From Streptomyces sp. SCSIO 30461 (GTDB lineage: Bacteria; Actinomycetota; Actinomycetes; Streptomycetales; Streptomycetaceae): a stretch of DNA of 64,000 bases. The notes beneath the pieces were generated by a model. It had not been told where the DNA came from. It ran no database searches and saw only the letters and a program-made list of their open reading frames with translations. Both the position numbers and the translations under genes were made by a program. The stretch covers positions 4,332,001 to 4,396,000 of the forward strand of contig NZ_CP146101.1 in NCBI RefSeq assembly GCF_037023745.1. The letters are read 5' to 3'. How positions within the stretch are numbered: the first letter of the stretch is position 1; each line of letters starts with the position of its first letter. This document shows positions 8,856 through 17,935 of the stretch, in pieces.

Positions 8856-9038
8856 GCCGCACCTCCGGGTGACTCCCGTGCGCCTCCGCGATCGCTTACC
8901 TCAGCGATTCGGCCGCTCTCCAGCCTAAGGGCGGCTCGCAGGGCCGGTCGGCACGTCACGAAGCCGTGACAGCACGGCACTGGCCGGGAACTGGCTGTGG
9001 CGGATATGTGTCTACGGTGAGGAGAGCAAGGGGGCGGG

Positions 9039-10685
9039 ATGAAGATGAACACGTGGGCGGTCCCTGGCTACACGGAGACCAGGGAACTCGGTGCGGGCGG
9101 CAGCGGGCGTGTGGTACTGGCCGTGCACGACGCGACGGGCATCCCGGTCGCCGTCAAATACCTTGGTGAGCGGCTGCGTCGGGACACCGCCTTCGTGCGG
9201 AAGTTCCAGGCGGAGGCACGGCTGCTCGGCGGACTGGAGTCGCCCTACGTCGTACAGCTGTACGAGTACGTCGAGGCGCCGGAGGGCGCGGCCATCGTCA
9301 TGGAGCTGGTCGACGGTGTGGCGCTGGGCGCGTTGCTGGCACGCGAGGGGCGGACCGGGCCGGAGGCAGCCCTGGCCGTACTCAAGGGATCACTCCTCGG
9401 ACTCGCCGAGGCCCACCGCGCCGGTGTGGTGCACCGGGACTACAAGCCAGGCAACGTCCTCGTGGCGGCGGACGGCACGTCCAAGCTGGTCGACTTCGGC
9501 ATCGCCACCGGCCGGGGCACCACGCCCGGGGTCGCGGGCACACCCGCCTACATGGCGCCCGAGCAGTGGAGCGGCGAGCCCGCATCCCCTTCGGCCGATG
9601 TCTACGCGGCGACCGCGACCTTCTTCGAGTGTGTGACCGGCCGCAGGCCGTACACCGGGCAGAACTTCGCCGAGCTCGCGCTCCAGCACACGAGTGCGCC
9701 GATCCCGGACGAGGAGGTACCACCGGCACTCCGTCCGCTGGTCCGGCACGGACTGGCCAAGACCCCGCAGGAGCGGCCCACGGACGCCGAGGCGTTCGTG
9801 GCCGAACTCGAACGGGTCGCCGTCGCCGCGTACGGCCCCGACTGGGAGGAGCGGGGCCAGCGGAAGCTGGCCGCGCTCGCCGCCCTGCTCCCGCTGCTCT
9901 TCCCCTCGGGCGGCGCCCCGGCGCCTGCCGGGACCACCGCGCTGGCCACGACCACCTTGCGACCGGCTCGCGGGCTGCGCGCCCTGTGGCCGGGGGGCCA
10001 GAGCCTACCGGCGGGGGTGCTCGCCCTGGTGCTGGGGCTGGTGCTGGCGCTCGCCGCACGTGCGGACGGCGACGATGCCGGGCGTACGGCGACCGGGGCG
10101 GTGGCCACGACCAGTGCGGTACCCGCCGGTGGGCAGGTGTCCACCGGGGCGGTGGAGCCCGGCGCGCCCGGGTCCGCGAGCCCTTCGGCGAGCCCGAGCG
10201 CTTCCGCGTCGCCCTCCCCGTCGGCGCCCACGACCACGCCGGACGCGTCGGTGTCCGCGTCTGCGACGGCGTCCGGCACACCCACGGTCACCGCTCCACC
10301 GGTCACTTCCGACCCGCCGGTCACCTCGGCTCCTCCCACGTCGGCGGACCCGGAACCGGTGAAGGTCGTGTCCGTGTCCGTCGGCTCGCTGCGCCAGACC
10401 GGAGCGGCGACCGCCCAGGCGGTGGTGGACGTCGTCACGGACGGCACCGGGCCGGTGACCATCACCGTGGACTGGACCACCAGCGACGACAAGGGGAGCG
10501 TCGGCTCCCCGGACGGTGGTGGCGACTCCTTCCAGCGCGAGGGCGCCACGCGCTACTCGCTGACCGTCGACCACACCTTCCGCGGCGGTGGCTGCTACTG
10601 GATCGCCCGGGCGAGCACCACCCCGACGGCCGGCAACGGCGGCTCCGAGCAGCGGATCCTGATCAGACGGTGCGTGATCGGATGA
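9039..10685 (+). CDS. transmembrane Ser/Thr protein kinase (PknB-like) with C-terminal extracellular domain
   Basis: Residues about 7-260 form a Hanks-type kinase: glycine loop ELGAGGSGRVVLA, VAVKYL lysine, catalytic loop HRDYKPGNV near residue 132, DFGIATGRG at 152, GTPAYMAPEQW. The usual Leu after HRD is Tyr, a tolerated position. A single membrane segment (GVLALVLGLVLALAARA) lies near 325-341, then a Ser/Thr/Pro-rich stalk, then about 105 residues of beta-type sequence ending with two cysteines (GGGCYWIARAS, LIRRC). The topology is therefore cytoplasmic kinase with an external sensor. The next gene overlaps by 4 bases and seems to carry a related outer domain. The ligand is unknown. Confidence 0.95.
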   Translation: MKMNTWAVPGYTETRELGAGGSGRVVLAVHDATGIPVAVKYLGERLRRDTAFVRKFQAEARLLGGLESPYVVQLYEYVEAPEGAAIVMELVDGVALGALLAREGRTGPEAALAVLKGSLLGLAEAHRAGVVHRDYKPGNVLVAADGTSKLVDFGIATGRGTTPGVAGTPAYMAPEQWSGEPASPSADVYAATATFFECVTGRRPYTGQNFAELALQHTSAPIPDEEVPPALRPLVRHGLAKTPQERPTDAEAFVAELERVAVAAYGPDWEERGQRKLAALAALLPLLFPSGGAPAPAGTTALATTTLRPARGLRALWPGGQSLPAGVLALVLGLVLALAARADGDDAGRTATGAVATTSAVPAGGQVSTGAVEPGAPGSASPSASPSASASPSPSAPTTTPDASVSASATASGTPTVTAPPVTSDPPVTSAPPTSADPEPVKVVSVSVGSLRQTGAATAQAVVDVVTDGTGPVTITVDWTTSDDKGSVGSPDGGGDSFQREGATRYSLTVDHTFRGGGCYWIARASTTPTAGNGGSEQRILIRRCVIG

Positions 10686-11344
10686 CCGAGCCGCGCGAAG
10701 TGCCCGGGGTATCCGGCGCACCCGGGGTCTCCGGGGCGTCCGGCGGGCCCGACGACGAGTACAGCGCCACCGTGCTGGCCAGCCACTGGATCGAATGTCC
10801 GGCGGACACGAGGCAGGAGGACGCGACGGTCCCGGACCGGACCGAAGGCGCGGTGCTCCGCTTCGGGCCCGGCGTCACGGCCACAACGGTCTGGCAGGGC
10901 ACCCTGCCGGGCGCTGCCAAGCCCCCGGCACCCGAGCGCCCCGTGTCCCGCTTCGCGGGACTGCGCCGCTACACCCTCGCGGCCGTGATCCTCGTCGCCG
11001 TGCTCTGCTACCTCGGCTGGGACAGGTACGGCTCCGGGGTCGAGGTGCGCGACCTGTCGGTGAGCACTGCTGCCGAAGGGCCCGGCTGCGACGGCACCGC
11101 GGTGATCACCGCGGTGGTGGAGACGAACGGGCGTCCGGGCGCCCTGGTCTACCGCTGGGTGCGGAACGACGGGACCGTCTCGGATGAACTGACCGAGCGC
11201 CTCGCCCGCGGGCAGCGGCAGGCGCGGTTGAAGCTGCGCTGGACCCTTCACGGGGAGGGCGTCTTCGACGCCCGCGCGGAGGTGCGGATCACCTCGCCTT
11301 CGGGGCGGTCGGCGGCGGCACGGTTCACGTACACCTGCGGGTGA
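10682..11344 (+). CDS. kinase-coupled single-pass membrane protein (220 aa)
   Basis: Starts in ATGA overlap with the kinase gene, so the two are made together. Cytoplasmic residues 1-100 are acidic/polar with no known domain, followed by one membrane segment (YTLAAVILVAVLCYLGW, about 100-117) and roughly 100 external residues. The outer part (VEVRDLSVSTAA to FTYTCG) has beta-strand periodicity and one Cys near each end, as in an Ig-like sandwich, and by eye parallels the kinase's own outer domain. I infer a co-receptor or substrate of the kinase. No enzyme motif is seen. Confidence 0.8.
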   Translation: MTEPREVPGVSGAPGVSGASGGPDDEYSATVLASHWIECPADTRQEDATVPDRTEGAVLRFGPGVTATTVWQGTLPGAAKPPAPERPVSRFAGLRRYTLAAVILVAVLCYLGWDRYGSGVEVRDLSVSTAAEGPGCDGTAVITAVVETNGRPGALVYRWVRNDGTVSDELTERLARGQRQARLKLRWTLHGEGVFDARAEVRITSPSGRSAAARFTYTCG

Positions 11345-11540
11345 GGCCGCGCGGCGTCCCCCTCGGCCCGCGGGGTCACTGCTGACCGAGCAGGGGCTTA
11401 TGCCCGGTGCGGCGCCTCGCGGCGGGGTCCGAGGTGCCCGCCGTCGAGCGCCGGACGGACCGGGCCGGTCGGCCGGGCACCCGCACGGAAGACCGTGCCC
11501 GTATGGCCGCACAGGGTCCCACGGTGCTAGAAAGAAGACC

Positions 11541-14243
11541 GTGATCAGGGCACTGATCAGAAAACGCCCCATGAGCGTCGCCGGGCAGGTCTTCGTCCTC
11601 CAGGTGGCGGTCGTCGCCCTGCTCGTGCTCGGGACGATTCTGGCCCTTGTCCTGCAGTCCACCCATGACACCGACCGCGAGGCAGAGAATCGTTCCGTCG
11701 CGGTCGCCCAGACCTTCGCGCACTCCCCGGGGCTCCAGGCGACACTGAAACTGCCCGATCCTTCGAAGGTGCTCCAGCCGATCACCGAGGAGACCCGCAA
11801 GGCCGCGGGTGTCGATTTCATCGTGGTGATGGACACCAAGGGCATCCGCTACACCCACCCGCTGCCCGACCGGATCGGGCACCGGTTCGTCGGCACCATC
11901 GAACCCTCGCTCAAGGGAGAGGTGCTCGTCGAGAGCGTCGACGGACCGCTGGGCCACGAGGTGCAGGCGGTGGTGCCGGTGACCGCGGCAGACGGCAAGG
12001 TGGTCGCGCTGGTGTCGGCGGGGCTCAAGGTCAAGAGCGTGACGGGCGCCGTATACCGGCAGCTGCCGGTGATCCTCGGTGCCGGAGCGATCGGGCTGGC
12101 CCTCGCCACGGCCGGTACGGCACTGACCACGCGGCGACTCAAACGCCAGACCCACGGCCTGGGGCCCACCGAGATGACCCGGATGTACGAGCACCACGAC
12201 GCCGTGCTGCACGCGGTGCGCGAGGGCGTCGTCATCGTGGACGGGGACGGACGCCTGGTCCTGGCGAACGACGAGGCGAAGCGGTTGCTGGACCTGGGCA
12301 CGGACCCCGAGGGTCAGCCGGTCCGCGAAATTCCGGGGCTCGACCCCGCCACCGCCGAACTGCTGGTCTCCGGCCGCGCCGCGACGGACGAGGTGCACTC
12401 GGCCGGTGAGCGGCTGCTGGTGGTCAACCAGCGTCCCACCGACGGGCCGGGCGGCCCGCTGGGCACGGTCGCGACCATCCGCGACTCCACGGAGCTCCAG
12501 GCCCTGACAGGCCGGGCGGAAGCGGCCCGCAAGCGCCTCCAGCTGCTGTACGACGCCGGCGTGGGCATCGGCACCACGCTCGACGTCACCCGCACCGCGC
12601 GGGAGCTGGCGCATGTCGCGGTGCCCCGCTTCGCGGACTTCGTGACCGTCGATCTGGCCGATCCGGTGCTGAACGGCGAGGAGCCGGACGGCGCGGGCAC
12701 CCCCCGGATGCGCCGCACGGCGGTGGGTGGCATCCGCGACGACCACCCCCTCTACGAGCTCGGCACCCTGATCGCGTTCCTGCCGTCGACTCCGCAGGCC
12801 AGGGGGCTCGGCACCGGGGTCGCGGAGCTCGTGCCCGACCTTTCTCAGGCACCCGGCTGGCTCGCCCAGGATCCGGAGCGGACGCAGGCCGTGGTCTCGT
12901 ACGGCATCCACTCGCTGATCACCGTGCCGCTCCAGGCGCGGGGCGTGGTGCTCGGTGTGGCCAACTTCTGGCGCTCCGAGAAGCCGGGTCCGTTCGAGGA
13001 CGAGGACCTGTCGCTGGCGGAGGAGCTGGTCGCACGGGCCGCCGTGTCCGTCGACAACGCCCGCCGCTACACCCGGGAGCACGCGCTGGCCGTGACCCTC
13101 CAGCGCAGTCTGCTGCCGCGTGCGCTGCCTGAGCAGAGCGCGGTCGAGGTGGCACACCGCTACCTGCCGGCCCAGTCGGGCGTCGGCGGCGACTGGTTCG
13201 ATGTGATCCCGCTGCCGGGCAGCCGAGTGGCCCTGGTGGTCGGTGATGTGGTCGGCCATGGGCTGCACGCCGCCGCCACGATGGGGCGGCTGCGCACCGC
13301 CGTGCACAACTTCTCGGCCCTGGACCTGCCCCCGGACGAGCTGCTGGGACACCTGGACGATCTGGTGGGGCGCATCGACCAGGACGAGCCCGGTGGCGGC
13401 GAGGGCCGTCCGTCGATGACCGGCGCCACCTGCGTGTACGCGGTGTACGACCCGGTCTCCCGTTCCTGTTCCATGGCCAGGGCGGGACATCCGCTGCCCG
13501 CCCTCGTCCACCCCGACGGCACGGTGGAGTTCCCCGAACTCCCGGCCGGACCGCCGCTCGGTCTGGGGGGTATGCCGTTCGAAGCGGCGGAGCTGACGCT
13601 GGCGGAGGGCAGCCGGCTGGTGTTCTACACGGACGGTCTGATCGAGGACCGCAGCCGGGACATCGACGTCGGGATCGAGCTGTTGCGCCACGCCCTCGCC
13701 CACGCCGACCGGACCCCGGAGGAGACCTGCCAGGACGTGCTGGACGCGCTGCTGCCGGCTCGCGCGAAGGACGACGTGGCCCTGCTGATCGCCCGCACCC
13801 GGCACCTCGGCCCGGACCGGGTCGCCGAGTGGGAGGTGCCGTCCGATCCCAGTCAGGTCGCGGGAATGCGGGCCAGAGCGGTCAGCACCCTGGAAGGCTG
13901 GGGGCTGCCGGACCTGGCCTTCGGCACCGAGCTGATCCTCAGTGAGCTGCTCACCAACGCCATCCGGTACGGCTCGGGGCCGATCCGGGTACGGCTGCTC
14001 CACGACCAGAGCCTGACCTGCGAGGTGGCCGACGGCAGCAGCACCTCACCCCATCTGCGATACGCGGCCACGACCGACGAGGGCGGCCGCGGGCTGTTCC
14101 TGGTGGCCCAGCTCGCCCAGCGCTGGGGCACCCGCTACATCCAAGGGGGGAAGATCATCTGGGCGGAGCTGCCGCTGCACGGCGGCGCGTCTCACGACGC
14201 CGCCACGTCTCTGCTCGGTTTCACCGACGACGAACTGCTCTGA
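11541..14243 (+). CDS. SpoIIE-family PP2C phosphatase with Cache-like sensor, PAS, GAF and anti-sigma ATPase domains (900 aa)
   Basis: The GTG at 11541 places a membrane helix at residues 15-38 (VFVLQVAVVALLVLGTIL); the frame stays open to 11400 but that extension looks non-native. Order: membrane helix, CitA/DcuS-like extracytoplasmic sensor (to about 175; VDFIVVMDTKGIRYTHP), second helix, PAS (about 210-320), GAF (about 330-510), SpoIIE phosphatase (about 520-750; VGGDWFDVIPLPG, VGDVVGHGLHAA, FYTDGLIED), and a HATPase domain (ELLTNAIRYG). Such proteins adjust the partner-switching of anti-anti-sigma factors, here in response to an external, perhaps carboxylate, ligand. It converges on the glutamate transporter genes with a 13-bp gap. 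Confidence 0.93.
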   Translation: MIRALIRKRPMSVAGQVFVLQVAVVALLVLGTILALVLQSTHDTDREAENRSVAVAQTFAHSPGLQATLKLPDPSKVLQPITEETRKAAGVDFIVVMDTKGIRYTHPLPDRIGHRFVGTIEPSLKGEVLVESVDGPLGHEVQAVVPVTAADGKVVALVSAGLKVKSVTGAVYRQLPVILGAGAIGLALATAGTALTTRRLKRQTHGLGPTEMTRMYEHHDAVLHAVREGVVIVDGDGRLVLANDEAKRLLDLGTDPEGQPVREIPGLDPATAELLVSGRAATDEVHSAGERLLVVNQRPTDGPGGPLGTVATIRDSTELQALTGRAEAARKRLQLLYDAGVGIGTTLDVTRTARELAHVAVPRFADFVTVDLADPVLNGEEPDGAGTPRMRRTAVGGIRDDHPLYELGTLIAFLPSTPQARGLGTGVAELVPDLSQAPGWLAQDPERTQAVVSYGIHSLITVPLQARGVVLGVANFWRSEKPGPFEDEDLSLAEELVARAAVSVDNARRYTREHALAVTLQRSLLPRALPEQSAVEVAHRYLPAQSGVGGDWFDVIPLPGSRVALVVGDVVGHGLHAAATMGRLRTAVHNFSALDLPPDELLGHLDDLVGRIDQDEPGGGEGRPSMTGATCVYAVYDPVSRSCSMARAGHPLPALVHPDGTVEFPELPAGPPLGLGGMPFEAAELTLAEGSRLVFYTDGLIEDRSRDIDVGIELLRHALAHADRTPEETCQDVLDALLPARAKDDVALLIARTRHLGPDRVAEWEVPSDPSQVAGMRARAVSTLEGWGLPDLAFGTELILSELLTNAIRYGSGPIRVRLLHDQSLTCEVADGSSTSPHLRYAATTDEGGRGLFLVAQLAQRWGTRYIQGGKIIWAELPLHGGASHDAATSLLGFTDDELL

Positions 14244-14256
14244 CGCGACGGGACGG

Positions 14257-15162
14257 TCAGTGGCTCTCCCGCCGCGGGTCGACATGCTCGCCCGGCCGGG
14301 CGAACTCCGCGATCGCGTCGGCGCCCAACACCGCTCCGGTGGACTTCCTGCCGCGCCTCAGCCGTCGCTCCAGCCACCCCGCGAAGGCGGTCAGGGCGAA
14401 GTTCAGCACGATGAAGACGACGGCGACGACGGTGAAGCTCGCGATGGTGTTGGCGCCGTAGTTGGCGCTCATCGGCCGGACCGAAGCCAGCAGCTCGGAG
14501 AAGCCGAGCACGGCCCCCCCGAGTGCGGTGTCCTTCACGATGACCACCAGCTGGCTGACGATCGCGGGGAGCATGGCCGTCACCGACTGCGGCAGCAGCA
14601 CATGGCGCATCGTCTGCCCCTTGCGCATGCCGATCGCCTTGGCCGCGTCCGTCTGGCCGGCGGGCAGGGACAGGATGCCCGCGCGCACGATCTCCGCGAG
14701 CACCGAGGCGTTGTAGAGCACCAGCCCGGTCACCACGGCGTACAGCGGGCGGTCGGCCGAACCGACGGCCGTGAACTCCGCGTACGCGGCGTTGGCGAAC
14801 AGCATCAGGACCAGCACGGGGATGGCGCGAAAGAACTCCACGAACACCCCCGCGACGCGCCGTACCCAGCGGTGCTGCGACAGCCTGGCGACACCGAACA
14901 GCGCGCCGAGCGGCAGGGCGATCGCCATGGACAGGGTCGCGCCGACGAGGGTGTACTCCAGGCCGGGGATGATGTATGTCGTCCAGACCCGGGGATCGGT
15001 GAAGAACGGCGCCCACTTGGACCATTCCAGCTGCCCCTTGGCGGCGAGGCTCGACACCACCCACCACACCAGGGCCGCGAGTGCGACGAGGAAGACGGCC
15101 GTGTACACCATGTTGCGCCGCCGGGCGCGGGGACCGGGGGCGTCGTACAGGACGGACGTCAT
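14257..15162 (-). CDS. gluD: glutamate-type ABC transporter permease, GluD-like
   Basis: 301 aa. A polar-amino-acid ABC permease of the HisM/GltK kind: five or so membrane helices beginning YTAVFLVALAALVWWVV, and the permease coupling signature with the conserved glycine around IGMRKGQTMRHVLLPQ. It overlaps the upstream permease gene by 4 bases. With GluC it should form the heteromeric channel for amino acid uptake driven by GluA. The gene order A-B-C-D matches the Corynebacterium/Streptomyces glutamate importer. Substrate is inferred from order and the binding-protein type. Confidence 0.88.
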   Translation of the reverse strand: MTSVLYDAPGPRARRRNMVYTAVFLVALAALVWWVVSSLAAKGQLEWSKWAPFFTDPRVWTTYIIPGLEYTLVGATLSMAIALPLGALFGVARLSQHRWVRRVAGVFVEFFRAIPVLVLMLFANAAYAEFTAVGSADRPLYAVVTGLVLYNASVLAEIVRAGILSLPAGQTDAAKAIGMRKGQTMRHVLLPQSVTAMLPAIVSQLVVIVKDTALGGAVLGFSELLASVRPMSANYGANTIASFTVVAVVFIVLNFALTAFAGWLERRLRRGRKSTGAVLGADAIAEFARPGEHVDPRRESH

Positions 15163-15824
15163 CGCCTCACCGCCACTTTTCCGGCCACCCAGCCGAGCAG
15201 CAGTCCCATGGGAAGCGTGAGGCAGATGAAACCGAACGCGAAGATGGCGGAGATCAGGATGAGCTGGGCTTCGTTCTCGATCATCTCCCGCATCAGCAGC
15301 GCGGCCTCGGCGACTCCGATGGCGGCGGCCACCGTCGTGTTCTTGGTCAGGGCGATCAGCACGTTCGCCAGTGGTCCGACCACTGAACGGAATGACTGCG
15401 GGAGCACGATGAGCCCGAGCACCTGGGGGAAGCTCAGGCCGATGGCCCGGGCCGCCTCCACCTGGCCGACGGGAACCGTGTTGATCCCGGACCGCAGCGC
15501 CTCGCAGACGAACGCGGCGGTGTAGGCGGTCAGCCCGAGTACGGCGAGCCGGAAGTTGATGCCCTCGAAGTCGTGCGCCCCCATCGTGACGCCCAGGGTC
15601 TGGAACAAGCCGAGTGAGGTGAACACGATGACGACGGTCAACGGGATGTTCCGCACGATGTTGACGTACGCGCCGCCGACCCCCCGCATCAGGGGCACCG
15701 GGCTGACCCGCATCGCCGCAAGTACGGTGCCCCAGACCAGGGCGCCCACGGCGGAGTAGACCGTGAGCCGGATCGTGGTCCAGAAGGCTCCGAGCAGGTC
15801 GTACCCCTCAAGGAAGTCGAACAC
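15159..15824 (-). CDS. gluC: glutamate-type ABC transporter permease, GluC-like
   Basis: 221 aa, from a GTG at 15824 (MFDFLEGYDLLGAF). A typical short polar-amino-acid permease with five helices and the coupling loop near IGLSFPQVLGLIVLPQSFR. The start follows the binding-protein gene by 30 bp and its stop overlaps gluD. It is the partner channel subunit of the importer. Confidence 0.88.
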   Translation of the reverse strand: MFDFLEGYDLLGAFWTTIRLTVYSAVGALVWGTVLAAMRVSPVPLMRGVGGAYVNIVRNIPLTVVIVFTSLGLFQTLGVTMGAHDFEGINFRLAVLGLTAYTAAFVCEALRSGINTVPVGQVEAARAIGLSFPQVLGLIVLPQSFRSVVGPLANVLIALTKNTTVAAAIGVAEAALLMREMIENEAQLILISAIFAFGFICLTLPMGLLLGWVAGKVAVRR

Positions 15825-15854
15825 GAACCACCGCCTTCCGCTGCGCCCGTGCCG

Positions 15855-16700
15855 TCAGCTCACGACGACGCCGATCTTCGGCGGAGGCTCGTTCCGGTAT
15901 GCGGCGGGTCCGAAGTTCTTCTTCACATACGCTTCCCAGGTACCGTCCGCGACCATCTTCTCCAGGGCCGAGTTGATCTTGTTCTTGAGCTCGTCGTCGC
16001 CCTTCGGGACCCCGATGCCGTAGTTCTCGTCGCTCAGCTTGAAGCCGCCGAGCTTGAACTTCCCCTCGAACTGGTCCTGCGCGGCGTACCCGGCGAGGAT
16101 CGAGTCATCGGTGGTCAGGGCGTCCACGGCCTTGTTCTCGAGTCCGGTGAGGCATTCCGAGTAGCCGCCGTACTCCTGGAGCTGGGCCTGCGGGGCGATC
16201 TTCGTCTTGATGTTCTGCGCCGATGTGGAGCCCGTGACGGAGCAGAGCTTCTTGTCGTTCAGATCGGACGGCTCGGTGATGGAGTCGTCGTCCGCGCGGA
16301 CCAGGACGTCCTGGTGGGCCAGCAGGTACGGGCCGGCGAAGTCGACCTTCTTGCGGCGCTCGTCGTTGATGGAGTACGAGGCCGCGATGAAGTCCACGTC
16401 GCCGCGCTGGAGGAGCGTCTCGCGGTCGGCGCTCTTGGCCTCCTTCCACACGATCCGGTCGGGCTCGTAGCCCAGCTGCTTGGCGATGTACGTGGCCACG
16501 TCCACGTCGAAGCCGGTGTACTCGCCGTCCGGGGTCTTGAGCCCGATACCGGGCTGGTCGTACTTGATGCCGACCGTGATCGTGTCCTTGCCGCCTTCGG
16601 TCTGCCCCCCGCCGTCGCCGTTCGCACCGCAGCCCGCGACAGCGGCGGTCAGGGGCAGCAACAGCGCGGCGGTCGCCGCGGTGGCCTTGCGTAGCTTCAT
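15855..16700 (-). CDS. gluB: glutamate-type ABC transporter substrate-binding lipoprotein, GluB-like
   Basis: 281 aa with a lipoprotein leader ending in the lipobox LTAAVAGC and a short Gly-rich linker, then a family-3 solute-binding fold: ITVGIKYDQPGIG, EYTGFDVDVATYIAKQLGY, DFIAASYSINDERRKKV, DDSILAGYA. This is the acidic/polar amino acid pattern. It is anchored outside the membrane and delivers substrate to GluC/GluD. In the third position of the transcript after the PAS gene and gluA, 18 bp downstream of gluA. Confidence 0.9.
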   Translation of the reverse strand: MKLRKATAATAALLLPLTAAVAGCGANGDGGGQTEGGKDTITVGIKYDQPGIGLKTPDGEYTGFDVDVATYIAKQLGYEPDRIVWKEAKSADRETLLQRGDVDFIAASYSINDERRKKVDFAGPYLLAHQDVLVRADDDSITEPSDLNDKKLCSVTGSTSAQNIKTKIAPQAQLQEYGGYSECLTGLENKAVDALTTDDSILAGYAAQDQFEGKFKLGGFKLSDENYGIGVPKGDDELKNKINSALEKMVADGTWEAYVKKNFGPAAYRNEPPPKIGVVVS

Positions 16701-16718
16701 GGTTGTCGTCCCTGGTGC

Positions 16719-17486
16719 TCAGTGGTGGAGGATCTTCGACAGGAAGTCCTTGGCCCGGTCGCTGCGCGGATTGGTGAAGAACTCGTCGGGCGGTGCCTCT
16801 TCCACGATCCGCCCGTCCGCCATGAACACCACGCGGTTGGCGGCCGAACGGGCGAAGCCCATCTCATGAGTGACGACGACCATGGTCATTCCGTCCCGGG
16901 CGAGTTGTCGCATGACCTCGAGCACTTCGTTGATCATTTCCGGGTCCAGTGCGGAGGTGGGCTCGTCGAAGAGCATGATCTTGGGGTCCATCGCGAGCGC
17001 CCGGGCGATGGCGACGCGCTGCTGCTGGCCGCCGGACAGCTGGGCGGGGTACTTGTCCGCCTGGCCGGCGACACCGACCCGGTCGAGCAGCGAGCGTGCG
17101 TGTGCCTCGGCCTCGGTCCTGCCCTTCTTGCGGACCTTGAGCTGCCCGAGGGTGACGTTCTGGAGCACGGTCTTGTGGGCGAAGAGGTTGAAGGACTGGA
17201 ACACCATGCCGACGTCGGCGCGCAACCGGGCCAGCTCCCTGCCCTCGGCCGGCAGGGGCCTGCCGTCGATGACGATCTCGCCTGAGTCGACGGTCTCCAG
17301 GCGGTTGATCGCGCGGCACAGGGTGGACTTGCCGGATCCGGACGGCCCGATGACCACGACGACTTCGCCGCGCTGAACGGTCAGGTCGATGTCCCGGAGC
17401 ACATGGAGGGCGCCGAAGTGCTTGTTGACCTTGTTCAGCTCGACGAGCGCCCTGCCCGCGCGCGCGGCGGGGTGCTGCTCGCTCAC
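16719..17486 (-). CDS. gluA: glutamate-type ABC transporter ATP-binding protein, GluA-like
   Basis: 255 aa. Walker A GPSGSGKST at about residues 43-51, Q-loop MVFQSFNLF, signature LSGGQQQRVAIARAL, Walker B IMLFDEPTSAL and H-loop THEMGF are all present, so it is a functional polar-amino-acid importer ATPase. The GTG at 17486 overlaps the stop of the PAS-domain gene. It energises GluC/GluD. Confidence 0.93.
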   Translation of the reverse strand: MSEQHPAARAGRALVELNKVNKHFGALHVLRDIDLTVQRGEVVVVIGPSGSGKSTLCRAINRLETVDSGEIVIDGRPLPAEGRELARLRADVGMVFQSFNLFAHKTVLQNVTLGQLKVRKKGRTEAEAHARSLLDRVGVAGQADKYPAQLSGGQQQRVAIARALAMDPKIMLFDEPTSALDPEMINEVLEVMRQLARDGMTMVVVTHEMGFARSAANRVVFMADGRIVEEAPPDEFFTNPRSDRAKDFLSKILHH

Positions 17487-17935
17487 GGTCGCTCCGCTCC
17501 TCGCCCGCCGGGCCGCCGGGGCGGCCCCTGCAGTTCCTGTTCCGTCCAGACGGTCTTGCCGCGACGGGCGGCAGCCGCACTGGCAGGCTCGTTGGGCAGG
17601 GTCCAGCAGCCGATGCGGTCGGGTCCGAGCACCCGGGTGCGGGCCAGCACGGGGCCTTCCGGGTCGCCGGTGCCGTGCAGCCGGCCCCGGTAGCGCAGGT
17701 CCCTGATCGGTTCACCGGTGCGGAGTACCTCGCGCACCCTTTCCTCGGTCTCCGCGTCGATCAGCCCGAGCTCCCGCCAGGTGCGGCCCTGCAGCGCGTT
17801 CGGGTCCAGGCCCCGGACTCCCGGCGCGGCGGAGTTGTACCGCACGACGCGCAGCCCGCGGTCCCTCACGTGCAGCCCGACCGGGGGCCGTGTGAAGGGC
17901 GCGTCGAGCACTGCCGCATCGAAGTCGGGATCCAT
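17483..17935 (-). CDS. PAS-domain protein translationally coupled to gluA (150 aa)
   Basis: ATG at 17935 is preceded by AAGGAGG ten bases upstream, which decides the start over the much longer open frame. Residues about 10-110 resemble a PAS fold (VGLHVRDRGLRVVRYNSAAP, TWRELGLIDAETEERVREVL), followed by a basic tail. No kinase, DNA-binding or membrane part is visible. It is the first gene of the transcript and overlaps gluA by 4 bases (GTGA). A free-standing PAS module heading an amino acid importer is unusual; a sensor or adaptor role is inference. Confidence 0.75.
   Translation of the reverse strand: MDPDFDAAVLDAPFTRPPVGLHVRDRGLRVVRYNSAAPGVRGLDPNALQGRTWRELGLIDAETEERVREVLRTGEPIRDLRYRGRLHGTGDPEGPVLARTRVLGPDRIGCWTLPNEPASAAAARRGKTVWTEQELQGPPRRPGGRGAERP

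Noticed and set aside
11376..14003. 875-residue open frame on the minus strand
   Set aside because: Antisense shadow of the SpoIIE phosphatase gene; His/Gln/Arg-rich composition typical of such shadows.
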